Origin: Methanofastidiosum sp.
Lineage (GTDB): Archaea > Methanobacteriota_B > Thermococci > Methanofastidiosales > Methanofastidiosaceae
NCBI GenBank assembly: GCA_035362715.1
Contig: DAOSDU010000003.1
Span: 61,940-125,939 of the forward strand
DNA: 64,000 nucleotides
Direction of reading: 5' to 3'
Part shown: one piece after another, positions 26,672 through 36,065 of the stretch
Layout of the letters: every line of letters begins with the position of its first letter
How positions within the stretch are numbered: the stretch's first letter is position 1
Made by a program: the position numbers and the translations under genes
Notes under the pieces: model-generated
What the model was told of the DNA's origin: nothing
Seen by the model: only the letters and a program-made list of their open reading frames with translations
The model's database searches: none

Positions 26672-27136
26672 ATGAAGACACTTGTTGTTTATTATTCTAG
26701 GTCTGGAAATACTAAGAAAATAGCAGAAGAGATTTCTAGTAAGATGAAGTGCGACATCGAGGAAATAATAGATAATAAAAACAGGAAAGGAATAATAGGG
26801 TGGCTAAAGTCTGGGAGAGATGCACGTTCTAAAAACCTAACTAGTATAAAAGAAATGCGAAAAACCCCAGAAAGATATGATCTTCTTGCTATTGGAACTC
26901 CTATATGGGCTGCACTCATGGCGCCTGCAGTTAGAACCTATATTAACGAAAACAAAGGTAAGTTCAAGAATGTGGCATTCTTTTGCACTTGTGGTAGTTC
27001 TGGCGATTCCACGGCATTCGGTGACATGGAGGATTTTATAGGAATTACTCCATTGGCAAAATTAACTCTTACAAGGAAAGATCTTAAAGGAGATCATGAA
27101 GACAAATTAAAAATGTTTATTAAAGGGATAAAATAA
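26672..27136 (+). CDS. Flavodoxin
   Basis: 154 residues. The N-terminus KTLVVYYSRSGNTKKIAEEI contains the phosphate-binding loop for FMN (SRSGNT), and GTPIWAALMAPAVRTYI and FFCTCGSSGD fit the other FMN loops. A one-domain electron carrier or flavodoxin-like reductase in the cytoplasm. TATA near 26638-26648 places the transcript start at ATG 26672, making it probably leaderless; a TTG or ATT further upstream would precede it. It ends 4 bp from the convergent regulator gene. Confidence 0.85.
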   Translation: MKTLVVYYSRSGNTKKIAEEISSKMKCDIEEIIDNKNRKGIIGWLKSGRDARSKNLTSIKEMRKTPERYDLLAIGTPIWAALMAPAVRTYINENKGKFKNVAFFCTCGSSGDSTAFGDMEDFIGITPLAKLTLTRKDLKGDHEDKLKMFIKGIK

Positions 27137-27140
27137 ATAT

Positions 27141-28139
27141 TTAATTTTTTAATATCAAATAATTGATGGTAAGCTCTGAAATGTCCCCAGAGTATTCGCC
27201 TGTTCTCCTGATGCTTTCAACTATATATACTACAGGAATAGCTTCAATTCCCAGATTTAAAACCTTGTTATTTATTTCTTCACATTTTCCCAATAATTTA
27301 TCTACAGCATCAATATTTTCATTAGCTTTTTTGATATTCTTTTTGAAATGTGATTCAAAACTCTTTGAAAGAATATCCAGGGCTAGAGTACTTGCTGATT
27401 CTATATCTTGAATTATGTCTGGATTGAGTTTGCCTATTACTTTTAGAACATTCTCACCAAGAATAGATGCGTGGTCTCCAATTCTTTCCAAAATTCTGCT
27501 TATTAAAAAGAAATAACTTGCTTCTTCCTGACTCAAGCCCATTTTCTTTGAAAGCAATATATCAGTAAGAATGACATTATATTGGTGTGTAGCGAGCCAG
27601 TAGAGTCTATCTACCTCAAAATCCCTTGAAACAACATTTTGGGCCAATTCTTTATTATTAGCTTTTAGAGATTTAATTGCATCCTTGTGCATGCTTTCAA
27701 CAAGGGAATACATCCTTTTAACCGTCTTTTCAAAAGGCATCTCCATTGGGCTTAATAGATCTTTCACAACAAAAAGATTTGGCTCCTCATCAACAATCTC
27801 TGGACCTATTGCAATTTGTGTAAACATTCGAATTGCTTCTCTGATCTGGGGGGGCATTGTTTCATTGGATCTTATTGCAATATCGGAGTACCCCATAACA
27901 TAAGCGCCTACAAGTAGCCTAAATAGATAGGTTTTATCGGTATCCGCATCAACAATATATTCCTTTTGTTTTCTTTTTTTCTCAATTACTTTGTCTGGGG
28001 TTACAAGTAGAGTTCCATCCTTCTGAACTATGAGGCCGAGTGAATCATTCTTCTTTATGTTTAAAGATTTAATCCACTCTTTAGGCAATGTAATGACATA
28101 AGAAGAACCGCCGGTGATTTGAACTTTTCTTATTTCCAT
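27141..28139 (-). CDS. AbrB-PhoU phosphate uptake regulator
   Basis: 332 residues. An N-terminal SpoVT/AbrB DNA-binding domain (about 1-50: KVQITGGSSYVITLPKEWI) is joined to two PhoU-like helical repeats. This archaeal fusion is usually found beside phosphate transporters and probably represses or tunes them. It is transcribed away from pstS, and both promoters lie in the AT-rich gap 28140-28299. A second, plain PhoU is encoded at the far end of the pst operon. Confidence 0.82.
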   Translation of the reverse strand: MEIRKVQITGGSSYVITLPKEWIKSLNIKKNDSLGLIVQKDGTLLVTPDKVIEKKRKQKEYIVDADTDKTYLFRLLVGAYVMGYSDIAIRSNETMPPQIREAIRMFTQIAIGPEIVDEEPNLFVVKDLLSPMEMPFEKTVKRMYSLVESMHKDAIKSLKANNKELAQNVVSRDFEVDRLYWLATHQYNVILTDILLSKKMGLSQEEASYFFLISRILERIGDHASILGENVLKVIGKLNPDIIQDIESASTLALDILSKSFESHFKKNIKKANENIDAVDKLLGKCEEINNKVLNLGIEAIPVVYIVESIRRTGEYSGDISELTINYLILKN

Positions 28140-28299
28140 TTTATCGATTTATTGATTTCTATTGATTATATAAATATTTCTGTATTAATACTATAGAATA
28201 TATATAGGTATTGAGAAAATAATTTGATATGTATATTTATATACTATAAGTCGACAAGTATTATAAGAGATCTAAAGTTAATTAATTCGGTGATTAGCT

Positions 28300-29322
28300 A
28301 TGGATAGAAGAAGAATAGGAGTGTTTGGATTATTGACGGGGATTATTGTTTTTGGTATGGTCTTTTCCGGTTGTACCCAAAACACATCGCAATCAAATAT
28401 AAAACTCAGCCAGACAGGCTCAAGCACAGTTTTGCCATTAGCAATATACTGGGCAGAACAATTCGAAGGTGCACAGATATCTGTTTCTGGCGGTGGATCA
28501 AGCCACGGATTGAACTCCTTACTCAAAGGAGAGACTGACCTAGGAGATGCAAGCAGGTTACTGAAAAGTTCAGACTATAAGAGCATAGGCTGTGACGAAA
28601 CATTGGTCAATTCAGATGGCACTGCAACAGCGGCTTGCAATGGTGTTCTTCCAACAAAATGGGTTGTAGCTTATGATGTATTGGCCGTAGTTGTGAGCAA
28701 TGAAAATACTTGGGCAAATGAACTTACATTTGACCAACTATACAAGATTTTCACAAACGACAATCCTGCAGTTTACTGGGATGAAGTGCCTGGATTAAAG
28801 GAGAAAGGCGCACCTCATGCAAAGATAACTATCTACGCACCAGACGAAGCAAGCGGAACATACGATTATTTCTTCGAAAGCACCATAAAAGACTGGGGAA
28901 AAGTAACTCAGGTAGCAAAGACAAGGCTGGAATCTGGCGATGGGGTATACAACCCAAGTGCAGACGATAACGTTATCCTTGATGCAATAAAATCAAACAA
29001 ATACGCAATAGGTTACTTTGGATTTGCATACATAATTGAAAATCCAGGTCAATTAAAAGTAGTCAAGATTGCCAAGAAATCAGGAGATACATTTGTTGAA
29101 GCATCAATTGAAAACGTAGAAAAATACCCAATGGCAAGGCCCTTACACATATACACAAACGGCGTACCAACTAATTCAACAGACAAGGGAAAAGCTATAA
29201 ATGCATACCTAAAATACATTTTAAGTGAACAGGGACAAAATATCGTGCCACAAGTTGGATATGTTAAGGTATCATTAGTCGACCCAACAATAATACCCGC
29301 ACAACTTTCAAAATTAAACTAA
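28300..29322 (+). CDS. pstS: Phosphate ABC transporter substrate-binding lipoprotein
   Basis: 340 residues. Lipoprotein signal with Cys at about 25 (VFSGC). The phosphate-binding pattern is present: QTGSSTVLPL near the N-terminus, SGGGSSHGL, GDASR and later PDEASGTYDYF. It captures phosphate outside the membrane for the PstCA-PstB transporter encoded downstream. ATG 28300 follows GGTGAT by 5 nt. A TATA box at about 28233-28243 serves the operon. Confidence 0.95.
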   Translation: MDRRRIGVFGLLTGIIVFGMVFSGCTQNTSQSNIKLSQTGSSTVLPLAIYWAEQFEGAQISVSGGGSSHGLNSLLKGETDLGDASRLLKSSDYKSIGCDETLVNSDGTATAACNGVLPTKWVVAYDVLAVVVSNENTWANELTFDQLYKIFTNDNPAVYWDEVPGLKEKGAPHAKITIYAPDEASGTYDYFFESTIKDWGKVTQVAKTRLESGDGVYNPSADDNVILDAIKSNKYAIGYFGFAYIIENPGQLKVVKIAKKSGDTFVEASIENVEKYPMARPLHIYTNGVPTNSTDKGKAINAYLKYILSEQGQNIVPQVGYVKVSLVDPTIIPAQLSKLN

Positions 29323-29333
29323 GAGTGACCCTA

Positions 29334-31235
29334 ATGTTAGGTAAAACCAATAGAGCATACTTCAATGGGAATAATCCCTTTCATAAAAAAGTGGATTTAA
29401 AAGAAGCAGTGATAGTTAAGTTGATATTCATTGCAGCAAGTCTTGCAATACTAGTCAGCCTAGCTATCTTGTATACATTGGTGAATGGCTCTATTGAATT
29501 TTTTTTAAGTCCAAAAGTAAGTATTCTACAGTTTTTTACGGGTACACAATGGACGCCCAACGGAACAGATCCAAGTTTTGGTATCCTTCCTTTACTCTCA
29601 GGTACAGTTCTAATTGCCGGGGGGTCCATTCTGATTGCAACACCTCTTGGAGTAGGGGCTGCAGTTTACCTCACTCAATTTGCGAATAAAAAAATTAGTT
29701 CTATAGCTAAACCTATTATTGAACTATTGGCTGGTATACCCTCAATAGTATACGGATTCTTTGCCCTTATAGTAATTAGTCCAATCTTAAGAGAATATTT
29801 CGGGGCCAGTTATTTTAACGCTGCTAGTGCAATCATAGTGATGTCGATTATGATTCTCCCAATAATTGTTAGTGTTTCAGATGACTCTATGAGGGCCGTT
29901 CCTAGGGAATTGAAAGAAGGAAGTCTTGCAGTAGGGGCAACAAAATGGGAAACTGCAATTAAAGTTGTAATGCCAGCTGCTTCAAGTGGGATAATTGCTT
30001 CAATTCTGCTTGGTTTAGCAAGGGCTTTGGGCGAAACAATGGTGGTGGCATTGGCTGCTGGAAATGTAGCAAAACTTACTCTAAATCCCTTAAATCAAGT
30101 TCAAACTATGACTGCTTATATAGCGCAAGTAGCAACTGGAGATATCCCTCCTGGATTGGCCGTTAGCGCAGCATTTGCAATCGGTCTTGTATTATTTGCA
30201 ATTACATATGTGATTAATTATATTGCGGGACTTGTCGTTTTAAGAATTCAAAACGCCGGTGGAACAGCTTCAAACAAAAAGAAAAAAATAAATTTAGTAA
30301 ATCCTCTTGGTAATAAATCAAATACAAAACTAACTTCTTCTCAAATTAATAATAATCTGGAAATCAAAAAAATTGAATCAGAAAATACCTTGGGATTTAG
30401 GCATAAAATCGGTAAAATAGGTATAGTTTCAGTTGGGTCTTGTCTAGCATTTGCAATAGTTTTCTTAGGTTTTTTGATGTTTTCTATTCTGGAGCAAGGA
30501 TTATCTGGAATTAATATTAATTTCTTAACATCATATCCAAGTTCTAATCCTGCAATAGCAGGAATATATCCAGTTATTCTTGGATCAATCTATCTTGTTG
30601 GGCTGGCCATGATTTTCTCTTTGCCCGTAAGTGTTGGGGCAGCTGTTTACCTCACTGAATTTGCAAAAGACAACGCCTACACAAGAATTTTAAGAAGATT
30701 AATACAAAACTTGGCAGGAGTCCCGTCAATTGTATTTGGATTAGTTGGATTAACTGTATTCGTTCGTATCTTTGGATTTGGGACTAGTGTGCTATCGGGC
30801 AGTTTGACTTTATCATTGATGATTATGCCAATTATAATAGTCACTACCGAAGAAGCTCTAAAGGGAATTCCAAAATCATTTAGGGATGCGGCTAGAGGGC
30901 TTGGCGCTACGAAGTGGCAGACAGTAAGACATCATGTCATACCATATGCATTACCCGGAACTCTAACAGGTTCAATATTAGCGCTCTCTAGAGCTATAGG
31001 TGAAACAGCACCTATTTTGTTCATAGCATCGGTGTTTGCTAAAACTGCTCCAGGTAGCATCTTTGATGGATTCTTGGCATTGCCAGTCACAATTTTTTTC
31101 TGGACAAGACACCCTAAATTACAGTTTCAAAATCTTGCTGCTAGTACGATAATAATATTATTGATAATTTTATTCGCAATGAATCTCTTGGCTATGATTA
31201 TTCGTCAGCGTTCACAAGCCAATAGGGATTGGTAG
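29334..31235 (+). CDS. pstCA: Phosphate ABC permease, PstC-PstA fusion
   Basis: 633 residues containing two complete permease units. The first half (about 20-315) is PstC-like with the EAA-type loop near ELKEGSLAVGATKWETAIKV. A polar linker (about 316-355) follows. The second half is PstA-like, with a second coupling loop, FRDAARGLGATKWQTVRHHV. In most organisms these are two genes. The frame is open throughout, with no sign of a lost stop codon at the junction. ATG 29334 is preferred to GTG 29325. It sits 11 bp after pstS and 30 bp before pstB. Confidence 0.9.
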   Translation: MLGKTNRAYFNGNNPFHKKVDLKEAVIVKLIFIAASLAILVSLAILYTLVNGSIEFFLSPKVSILQFFTGTQWTPNGTDPSFGILPLLSGTVLIAGGSILIATPLGVGAAVYLTQFANKKISSIAKPIIELLAGIPSIVYGFFALIVISPILREYFGASYFNAASAIIVMSIMILPIIVSVSDDSMRAVPRELKEGSLAVGATKWETAIKVVMPAASSGIIASILLGLARALGETMVVALAAGNVAKLTLNPLNQVQTMTAYIAQVATGDIPPGLAVSAAFAIGLVLFAITYVINYIAGLVVLRIQNAGGTASNKKKKINLVNPLGNKSNTKLTSSQINNNLEIKKIESENTLGFRHKIGKIGIVSVGSCLAFAIVFLGFLMFSILEQGLSGININFLTSYPSSNPAIAGIYPVILGSIYLVGLAMIFSLPVSVGAAVYLTEFAKDNAYTRILRRLIQNLAGVPSIVFGLVGLTVFVRIFGFGTSVLSGSLTLSLMIMPIIIVTTEEALKGIPKSFRDAARGLGATKWQTVRHHVIPYALPGTLTGSILALSRAIGETAPILFIASVFAKTAPGSIFDGFLALPVTIFFWTRHPKLQFQNLAASTIIILLIILFAMNLLAMIIRQRSQANRDW

Positions 31236-31265
31236 ATATGATATTAAATTGTTTGGTGATAATGG

Positions 31266-32042
31266 ATGGAATCTAAAGAAAAAAAGGACAATGGAGCCTT
31301 GGTAATATCAAATTTGAATGTTTATTATTCCGATATGCTTGCAGTTAATAAAGTTTCATTGAGTATACCAAAAAACAAGGTGACAGCTTTCATTGGGCCA
31401 AGCGGCTGTGGGAAAAGCACGTTGCTTAGAGCACTTAATCGTATGAACGAGGAAATCGATGGCTGCAGAATGGAAGGTAAAGTAATTTGGAAAGGATTGA
31501 ATATACTTGATCCAAAAGTGGACCCTGTGGCCTTGAGAAGTAAAATTGGCATGGTCTTCCAGAAACCAAATCCTTTTCCCCGATCTATATATGATAATAT
31601 TGCATACGGCCCAAGAATTCATGGTATTAAAAATAAAAAAGATCTTGACACAATTGTTGAAAAAAGTTTAAAAGATGCAGCTCTTTGGGACGAAGTTTGT
31701 GAAAGATTAACGGAATCGGCAATGGGATTATCCGGGGGGCAACAACAGAGACTCTGTATTGCAAGAGCTTTGGCTATCCAGCCAGATATTATATTAATGG
31801 ATGAGCCGTGTTCAGCACTAGATCCAATTGCAACAACAAAAATAGAGGATTTAATTGATGAACTAAAGAAAGAATATACTGTCGTGATTGTTACACACAA
31901 CATGCAACAGGCGGCTAGAATAAGTGATTATACAGTTTTAATGTATTTAGGGAAGCTCATAGAATTTGGAGAAACTCAACAGATATTTGAAAATCCTAAA
32001 GAGGAATTAACTGAAAAGTATATAATGGGAAGATTTGGGTAG
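31266..32042 (+). CDS. pstB: Phosphate ABC transporter ATPase
   Basis: 258 residues. Walker A GPSGCGKST (about 44-52), Q-loop in MVFQKPNPFP, ABC signature LSGGQQQRLCIARALA and Walker B ILMDEPCSALDP. These and the length match PstB. It powers phosphate import with the fused PstCA permease. ATG 31266 was chosen because an ATG 4 nt earlier runs into a stop. GGTGAT lies at about 31255. Confidence 0.97.
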   Translation: MESKEKKDNGALVISNLNVYYSDMLAVNKVSLSIPKNKVTAFIGPSGCGKSTLLRALNRMNEEIDGCRMEGKVIWKGLNILDPKVDPVALRSKIGMVFQKPNPFPRSIYDNIAYGPRIHGIKNKKDLDTIVEKSLKDAALWDEVCERLTESAMGLSGGQQQRLCIARALAIQPDIILMDEPCSALDPIATTKIEDLIDELKKEYTVVIVTHNMQQAARISDYTVLMYLGKLIEFGETQQIFENPKEELTEKYIMGRFG

Positions 32043-32051
32043 GTTGAAAAC

Positions 32052-32702
32052 ATGAGAGAGAAATTTGTTGAAGAACTGGAACAGCTTAAAGCTGATGTAG
32101 TCGAGATGTCTAATCTCTCCAAAGAAATGTTAAAAGAGTCAATTGACGCTGTTAAAACTTCAGATATCACAATTGCAGAAAAGGTAATCAGTCAGAGGAA
32201 AGATATAAGGGAATTTGATTATAAAATTGAAGACGACGCACAAAGATTAATTGTATTGTATCAACCAGTAGCGAGGGATCTAAGGGCTATAATATCTACC
32301 TTGAAAATGAACACATATCTAACGAGGATTGGCATATACTCTAAAGATATATCGCGTGACATAAAAGAGATATCCTTGAATAAAGAATTCCCAAGATTAA
32401 AAAGTGTATGTGTCATGGGGGATATTGTTTTAGGAATGTTAGATGATGTAATCAAAGCTTATGAAACTGAGGATCTAACACTCATTGATACTATGTGGAA
32501 AAGAGATGATGAAGTTGACTGTCTTTTCCATACGATACTACGTGAATGCATATCTTACATGGTTGAAAATCCTAAAAGCATAAGTTACTATACACATTAC
32601 ATGCTGATAGGAAGATACCTTGAAAGATGCGGAGATCATGTTTGCAAGATTTCAGAAAAAATTCACTATATGGTTACTGGGGAAAGAATCACAATCAAAT
32701 AA
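32052..32702 (+). CDS. phoU: Phosphate signalling protein PhoU
   Basis: 216-residue helical protein with two PhoU repeats; the metal-binding signatures are LKMNTYLTRIGIYSKDIS and GRYLERCGDHVCKIS. It is expected to inhibit the Pst transporter when phosphate is plentiful. It is the last gene of the pst operon, 9 bp after pstB, and is followed by tRNA-Pro. Confidence 0.93.
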   Translation: MREKFVEELEQLKADVVEMSNLSKEMLKESIDAVKTSDITIAEKVISQRKDIREFDYKIEDDAQRLIVLYQPVARDLRAIISTLKMNTYLTRIGIYSKDISRDIKEISLNKEFPRLKSVCVMGDIVLGMLDDVIKAYETEDLTLIDTMWKRDDEVDCLFHTILRECISYMVENPKSISYYTHYMLIGRYLERCGDHVCKISEKIHYMVTGERITIK

Positions 32703-32718
32703 TTGTAAAACGAAAATC

Positions 32719-32725
32719 TTATAAG
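32719..32725 (+). promoter_or_regulatory. TATA box of tRNA-Pro
   Basis: TTATAAG centred 29 bp before the first base of the mature tRNA, the normal distance for an archaeal promoter. Confidence 0.7.
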
Positions 32726-32750
32726 CGATGTATTTTAAGATGGACTTATT

Positions 32751-32828
32751 GGGGTCGTGGGGTAGCTTGGCCTATCCTTCGAGCTTTGGGAGCTTGGGAC
32801 CTGAGTTCAAATCTCAGCGACCCCACCA
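32751..32828 (+). tRNA. tRNA-Pro (anticodon TGG)
   Basis: Acceptor stem GGGGTCG pairs with CGACCCC; anticodon stem CGAGC/GCTTG encloses loop TTTGGGA with anticodon TGG; the T loop is TTCAAAT. A73 is followed by an encoded CCA (32826-32828). No intron is seen. Confidence 0.95.
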
Positions 32829-32981
32829 TTTACTTTCTTTTATTCTATTTTGAGATGATTAATACTTTAACTTATTATTTTTAATTATTGCTCCACCGAA
32901 AATCTTAAATATCAAACATTAGAAGAAAAAAATAAATTATTATAAGACATATGTCAAGATTTTTATTAAAAAGGTGTTTAA

Positions 32982-34316
32982 ATGTTTGAAAAACTGGTGG
33001 ACTATGCCAAGGTAAATAACCAAATCACTCCTGAACTTTATCCTAAATTTGATGTCAAAAGAGGATTGAGGAATGAAGATGGGAGCGGTGTATTAGTCGG
33101 ATTGACTAAAATATCTGATGTAACAGGTTATGAAAAAAAAGATGGAGTTTTTACCCCACTAGAAGGTAGACTTGCATACAGGGGCATAAAAATTGAGGAC
33201 ATAGTAGATGCTATATCCAAAGAGAATAGACACGGATTTGAAGAAATTATCTTCCTTCTTCTCTTTGGAAAATTGCCTACTTGGGAAGAGCTAGAGTATT
33301 TCAATGAATTAATGGTTAGTAACAGAGATCTAGCTGTCAATTTCACTAACGATGTAATACTTCACTTTCCAAGTAATGATATAATGAACAAACTCGCAAG
33401 GAGCGTTTTAGTTCTTTACGCTCTGGATAAGAAAGCGGATGATATAAGCATAGAAAATGTTTTGCGGCAAAGTGTTGGATTAATAGCTAAATTCCCATCA
33501 ATTGTTGCCTACGCATATCATGCCAGAAGACATTATTTCAAAGGTAAAGACCTAATACTCAGAAATCATAATCCAGATTACTCCACAGCAGAAAATTTTC
33601 TCTACATGCTGAGAGAAGATGGGAATTTTACTAAGCTTGAAGCGGATACACTTGATATTCTTCTAATTCTTCATGCTGAGCACGGAGGAGGTAATAACTC
33701 TTCATTTACAGTTCATGTAGTTACTTCATCAGGAACCGATACATATTCTGCCATATCTGCTGGGATTGGATCTCTGAAAGGTCCACTGCACGGCGGTGCA
33801 AATAAAAGCGTAATGGCAATGATGAAGGACATTAAAGATAACGTTCGAGAGTGGGAAGATGAAGAGGAGGTAAAAAATTACCTAAAAAAAATCCTTGAAA
33901 GAAAAGCTTTTGATGGAATGGGCGTAATTTATGGGCTCGGGCATGCAATTTACACTAAGTCAGACCCAAGAACAGTTATTTTAAAGACAAAAGCAAGGGA
34001 GCTTGCAAAGGATAAGAAGAGAATGGACGAATTTAAGTTGTACGAGCTTATAGAGCAGGTTGGGCCTGAAGTATTTTACGAAGTAAAGAAATCTAACAAA
34101 GTAATAACTGCAAATGTTGATTTCTATTCAGGGTTTGTATACCACTGCCTTGACATACCCAAAGAGATGTATACGCCTCTATTTGCCATGGGCAGAATAC
34201 CTGGTTGGTGTGCCCACAGAATTGAAGAACTTATATCAGGCAAGAAGATAATTAGGCCAGCATATGCACATGTTGGTGAATTTATTCCATATACTGAAAT
34301 AGACAAGAGGATTTAA
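32982..34316 (+). CDS. Citrate synthase
   Basis: 444 residues. Catalytic positions are visible: HAEHGGGNNSSF, GPLHGGANKSVM and the ANVDFYSGFVY segment with the catalytic Asp, plus the AYHARRHY helix. The long N-terminal part before ALAYRGIKIEDI is typical of some anaerobe enzymes. It condenses acetyl-CoA with oxaloacetate. SD AGGTG precedes ATG 32982. No other TCA genes adjoin it. Confidence 0.92.
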   Translation: MFEKLVDYAKVNNQITPELYPKFDVKRGLRNEDGSGVLVGLTKISDVTGYEKKDGVFTPLEGRLAYRGIKIEDIVDAISKENRHGFEEIIFLLLFGKLPTWEELEYFNELMVSNRDLAVNFTNDVILHFPSNDIMNKLARSVLVLYALDKKADDISIENVLRQSVGLIAKFPSIVAYAYHARRHYFKGKDLILRNHNPDYSTAENFLYMLREDGNFTKLEADTLDILLILHAEHGGGNNSSFTVHVVTSSGTDTYSAISAGIGSLKGPLHGGANKSVMAMMKDIKDNVREWEDEEEVKNYLKKILERKAFDGMGVIYGLGHAIYTKSDPRTVILKTKARELAKDKKRMDEFKLYELIEQVGPEVFYEVKKSNKVITANVDFYSGFVYHCLDIPKEMYTPLFAMGRIPGWCAHRIEELISGKKIIRPAYAHVGEFIPYTEIDKRI

Positions 34317-34348
34317 AATCCTCATAATTCTATTTTTTACTAAATCTT

Positions 34349-35764
34349 CTAAAGGTGGAATCTTACACACTTTATTTCTGTCATCTCTTCAATAGCATAT
34401 TTTGGCCCTTCTCTGCCATAGCCGGAGCCCTTCAATCCACCATAAGGCATTAAATCAATCCTGAAGGTTGGGATATCATTTATCATAACTCCTCCTACAT
34501 CTAGAGTGTCAATTGCATAGTAAGAATTCCTAAGATTTTCTGTAAAAACCCCTGCCTGTAATCCGTATATCGAATTATTTAATTTACTTACTGCTTCTTT
34601 AAAATCACTAAATGGTATCAGTGCCAGAGTGGGGCCGAATGTTTCATCTTTTACAATCTTCATTTCTTCAGTTACTTTTTCTATTACCGTTGGCTTAAAC
34701 GCAAAGCCTTCTCTTTCATTGCCACAGAGAATCTTTGCACCTTGTGATTTTGCTTCATCTAACCATGATTTGATTCTGATTATCTCTTTCTCATCAATCA
34801 TAGGCCCAATATCTGTACCAATTTCTAGCGGATCTCCTATAACAAGATTATTTGCAGCATCCACAATCTTTTTCTTAAATTCTTCATAGACACTATCATG
34901 AACGTAAGCCCTTTGGCAATGAATACAAACTTGCCCAGAATATCCAAAAGCCCCAACTTTAACAGCAGATACGGCTTTATCAATATCTGAATTTTCATCA
35001 ATGATTACTCCAGAGTTTGAACCCAGCTCCATTGAGAGTTTCTTTAAACCTGCGTTAGATGCAATTCTTTCCCCTATTAATTTACTTCCTGTGAATGATA
35101 TTTTTCTAATTAATGGATTCTTAACAAGATAGTTTTCAGCATCTTCAGCTGAGCAAATAACAATATTTAGCGCCTCTTTTGGTAGTCCTGCTTCTAGAAG
35201 GATTTCCCCAAGAATAAGAGAGGTCAAAGGAGTTTTCGACGCAGGTTTATGTATTACGCTATTTCCTCCCGCTATGGCAGGTCCAATCTTGTGGCAGACA
35301 AGATTTAAGGGAAAGTTAAACGGGGTAATAGACAATACAATACCCACAGGAACTCTTATGTAAAAACAATACTTGTCAGAGCTCGTAGGTGCAGCATCAA
35401 AAGGTATTACCTCGCCCCCGAGTCTTTTTGCTTCTTCTGCAGACAATACAATAGTTTCATAAGCCCTTGACACCTCACCCCTTGAGTAAGCAAGAGGCTT
35501 GCCACTTTCTAAAGCCATTGTCTTAGCAATCTCGTCTTTTCTTTCTAACATCAACTCTGCAGTTTTTGACAGTATTTCATATTTCCTGTGGCGGCTAACG
35601 CCCTTCATAATCTTACTTCCTCGCACTGCCGAGTCAACAGCTTCTTTTAGATGATTAGAAGAGGCTTTTGATACGCTATCAACACATTTTCCGTTATAGG
35701 GATTTATTATTTCCAAGTAATTGTTTGTGTCAATCCATTTCCCACTAATCAGAATCTTTTTCAT
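34349..35764 (-). CDS. NAD(P)-dependent aldehyde dehydrogenase
   Basis: About 471 residues of the ALDH superfamily. The catalytic Cys is in FGYSGQVCIHCQR, the general base Glu in LSMELGSNSGV, and SITPFNFPLNLV holds the conserved Asn. The sequence is closest in style to the lactaldehyde dehydrogenase / non-phosphorylating GAPDH group of methanogens, but the substrate cannot be fixed. ATG 35764 gives the usual KILISGKWI start. A box resembling the bacterial Fur site lies 47-65 bp upstream of the ATG. Confidence 0.85.
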   Translation of the reverse strand: MKKILISGKWIDTNNYLEIINPYNGKCVDSVSKASSNHLKEAVDSAVRGSKIMKGVSRHRKYEILSKTAELMLERKDEIAKTMALESGKPLAYSRGEVSRAYETIVLSAEEAKRLGGEVIPFDAAPTSSDKYCFYIRVPVGIVLSITPFNFPLNLVCHKIGPAIAGGNSVIHKPASKTPLTSLILGEILLEAGLPKEALNIVICSAEDAENYLVKNPLIRKISFTGSKLIGERIASNAGLKKLSMELGSNSGVIIDENSDIDKAVSAVKVGAFGYSGQVCIHCQRAYVHDSVYEEFKKKIVDAANNLVIGDPLEIGTDIGPMIDEKEIIRIKSWLDEAKSQGAKILCGNEREGFAFKPTVIEKVTEEMKIVKDETFGPTLALIPFSDFKEAVSKLNNSIYGLQAGVFTENLRNSYYAIDTLDVGGVMINDIPTFRIDLMPYGGLKGSGYGREGPKYAIEEMTEIKCVRFHL

Positions 35765-35810
35765 AGGAATCAATTTTTATATATTTTTTTATTTTAAAAG
35801 TTTATGTAGT

Positions 35811-35829
35811 TTTAATGATAATCATTACC
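35811..35829. promoter_or_regulatory. Fur-box-like palindrome
   Basis: The 19-bp site TTTAATGATAATCATTACC agrees with the classical bacterial Fur consensus at 16 of 19 positions by my count. It lies upstream of the aldehyde dehydrogenase, between divergent promoters. A direct repeat TAACC-N5-TAACC follows at about 35845-35859. The binding protein is unknown. Confidence 0.5.
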
Positions 35830-35864
35830 AATTTTCACTATTTGTAACCATTGTTAACCGATAA

Positions 35865-35875
35865 CTTTATATATA
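35865..35875 (+). promoter_or_regulatory. TATA box of a small plus-strand gene
   Basis: CTTTATATATA at 35865-35875 predicts a transcript starting near 35897, directly at the short frame or RNA that begins at 35900. Confidence 0.55.
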
Positions 35876-35899
35876 AGTTAGTATTACTAATCATTAGTG

Positions 35900-36019
35900 A
35901 TGGTTGTTGCAGCAACTGTCACGTATCATCAATGCATAAATCTGTCTCTTGTCATGGAAATTCGCGATTTCTCTGGCAAAGACAACGGAGCTCCTAAAGA
36001 ACCCCCTCCATACTCCTGA
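35900..36019 (+). CDS. Possible 39-residue leaderless protein or structured RNA
   Basis: A short frame (MVVAATVTYHQ... ending PPPYS) begins about 3 nt after the predicted transcript start. The DNA is more GC-rich than flanking spacers and contains several self-complementary segments (GTTG-N6-CAAC; GAAAT-N5-ATTTC; GGAGCTCC), so a noncoding RNA is as likely as a peptide. It lies in the spacer between the aldehyde dehydrogenase and the DUF362 gene. No family is recognised. Confidence 0.3.
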   Translation: MVVAATVTYHQCINLSLVMEIRDFSGKDNGAPKEPPPYS

Positions 36020-36043
36020 AAATGGGCCAAAAGGAGGGGGTTC
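35999..36043. repeat. Perfect 11-bp inverted repeat
   Basis: Arms GAACCCCCTCC (35999-36009) and GGAGGGGGTTC (36033-36043), separated by 23 nt. It overlaps the end of the possible small gene at 35900 and could terminate or stabilise its transcript, or serve the minus-strand DUF362 gene that ends just beyond. Confidence 0.8.
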
Positions 36044-36065
36044 CCAACACTTCTGGCCATAAATT

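Noticed and set aside
30290..30400. Frameshift or lost stop between pstC and pstA
   Set aside because: The linker is in frame, polar and has normal codon use, with no leftover SD-ATG start for a separate pstA.
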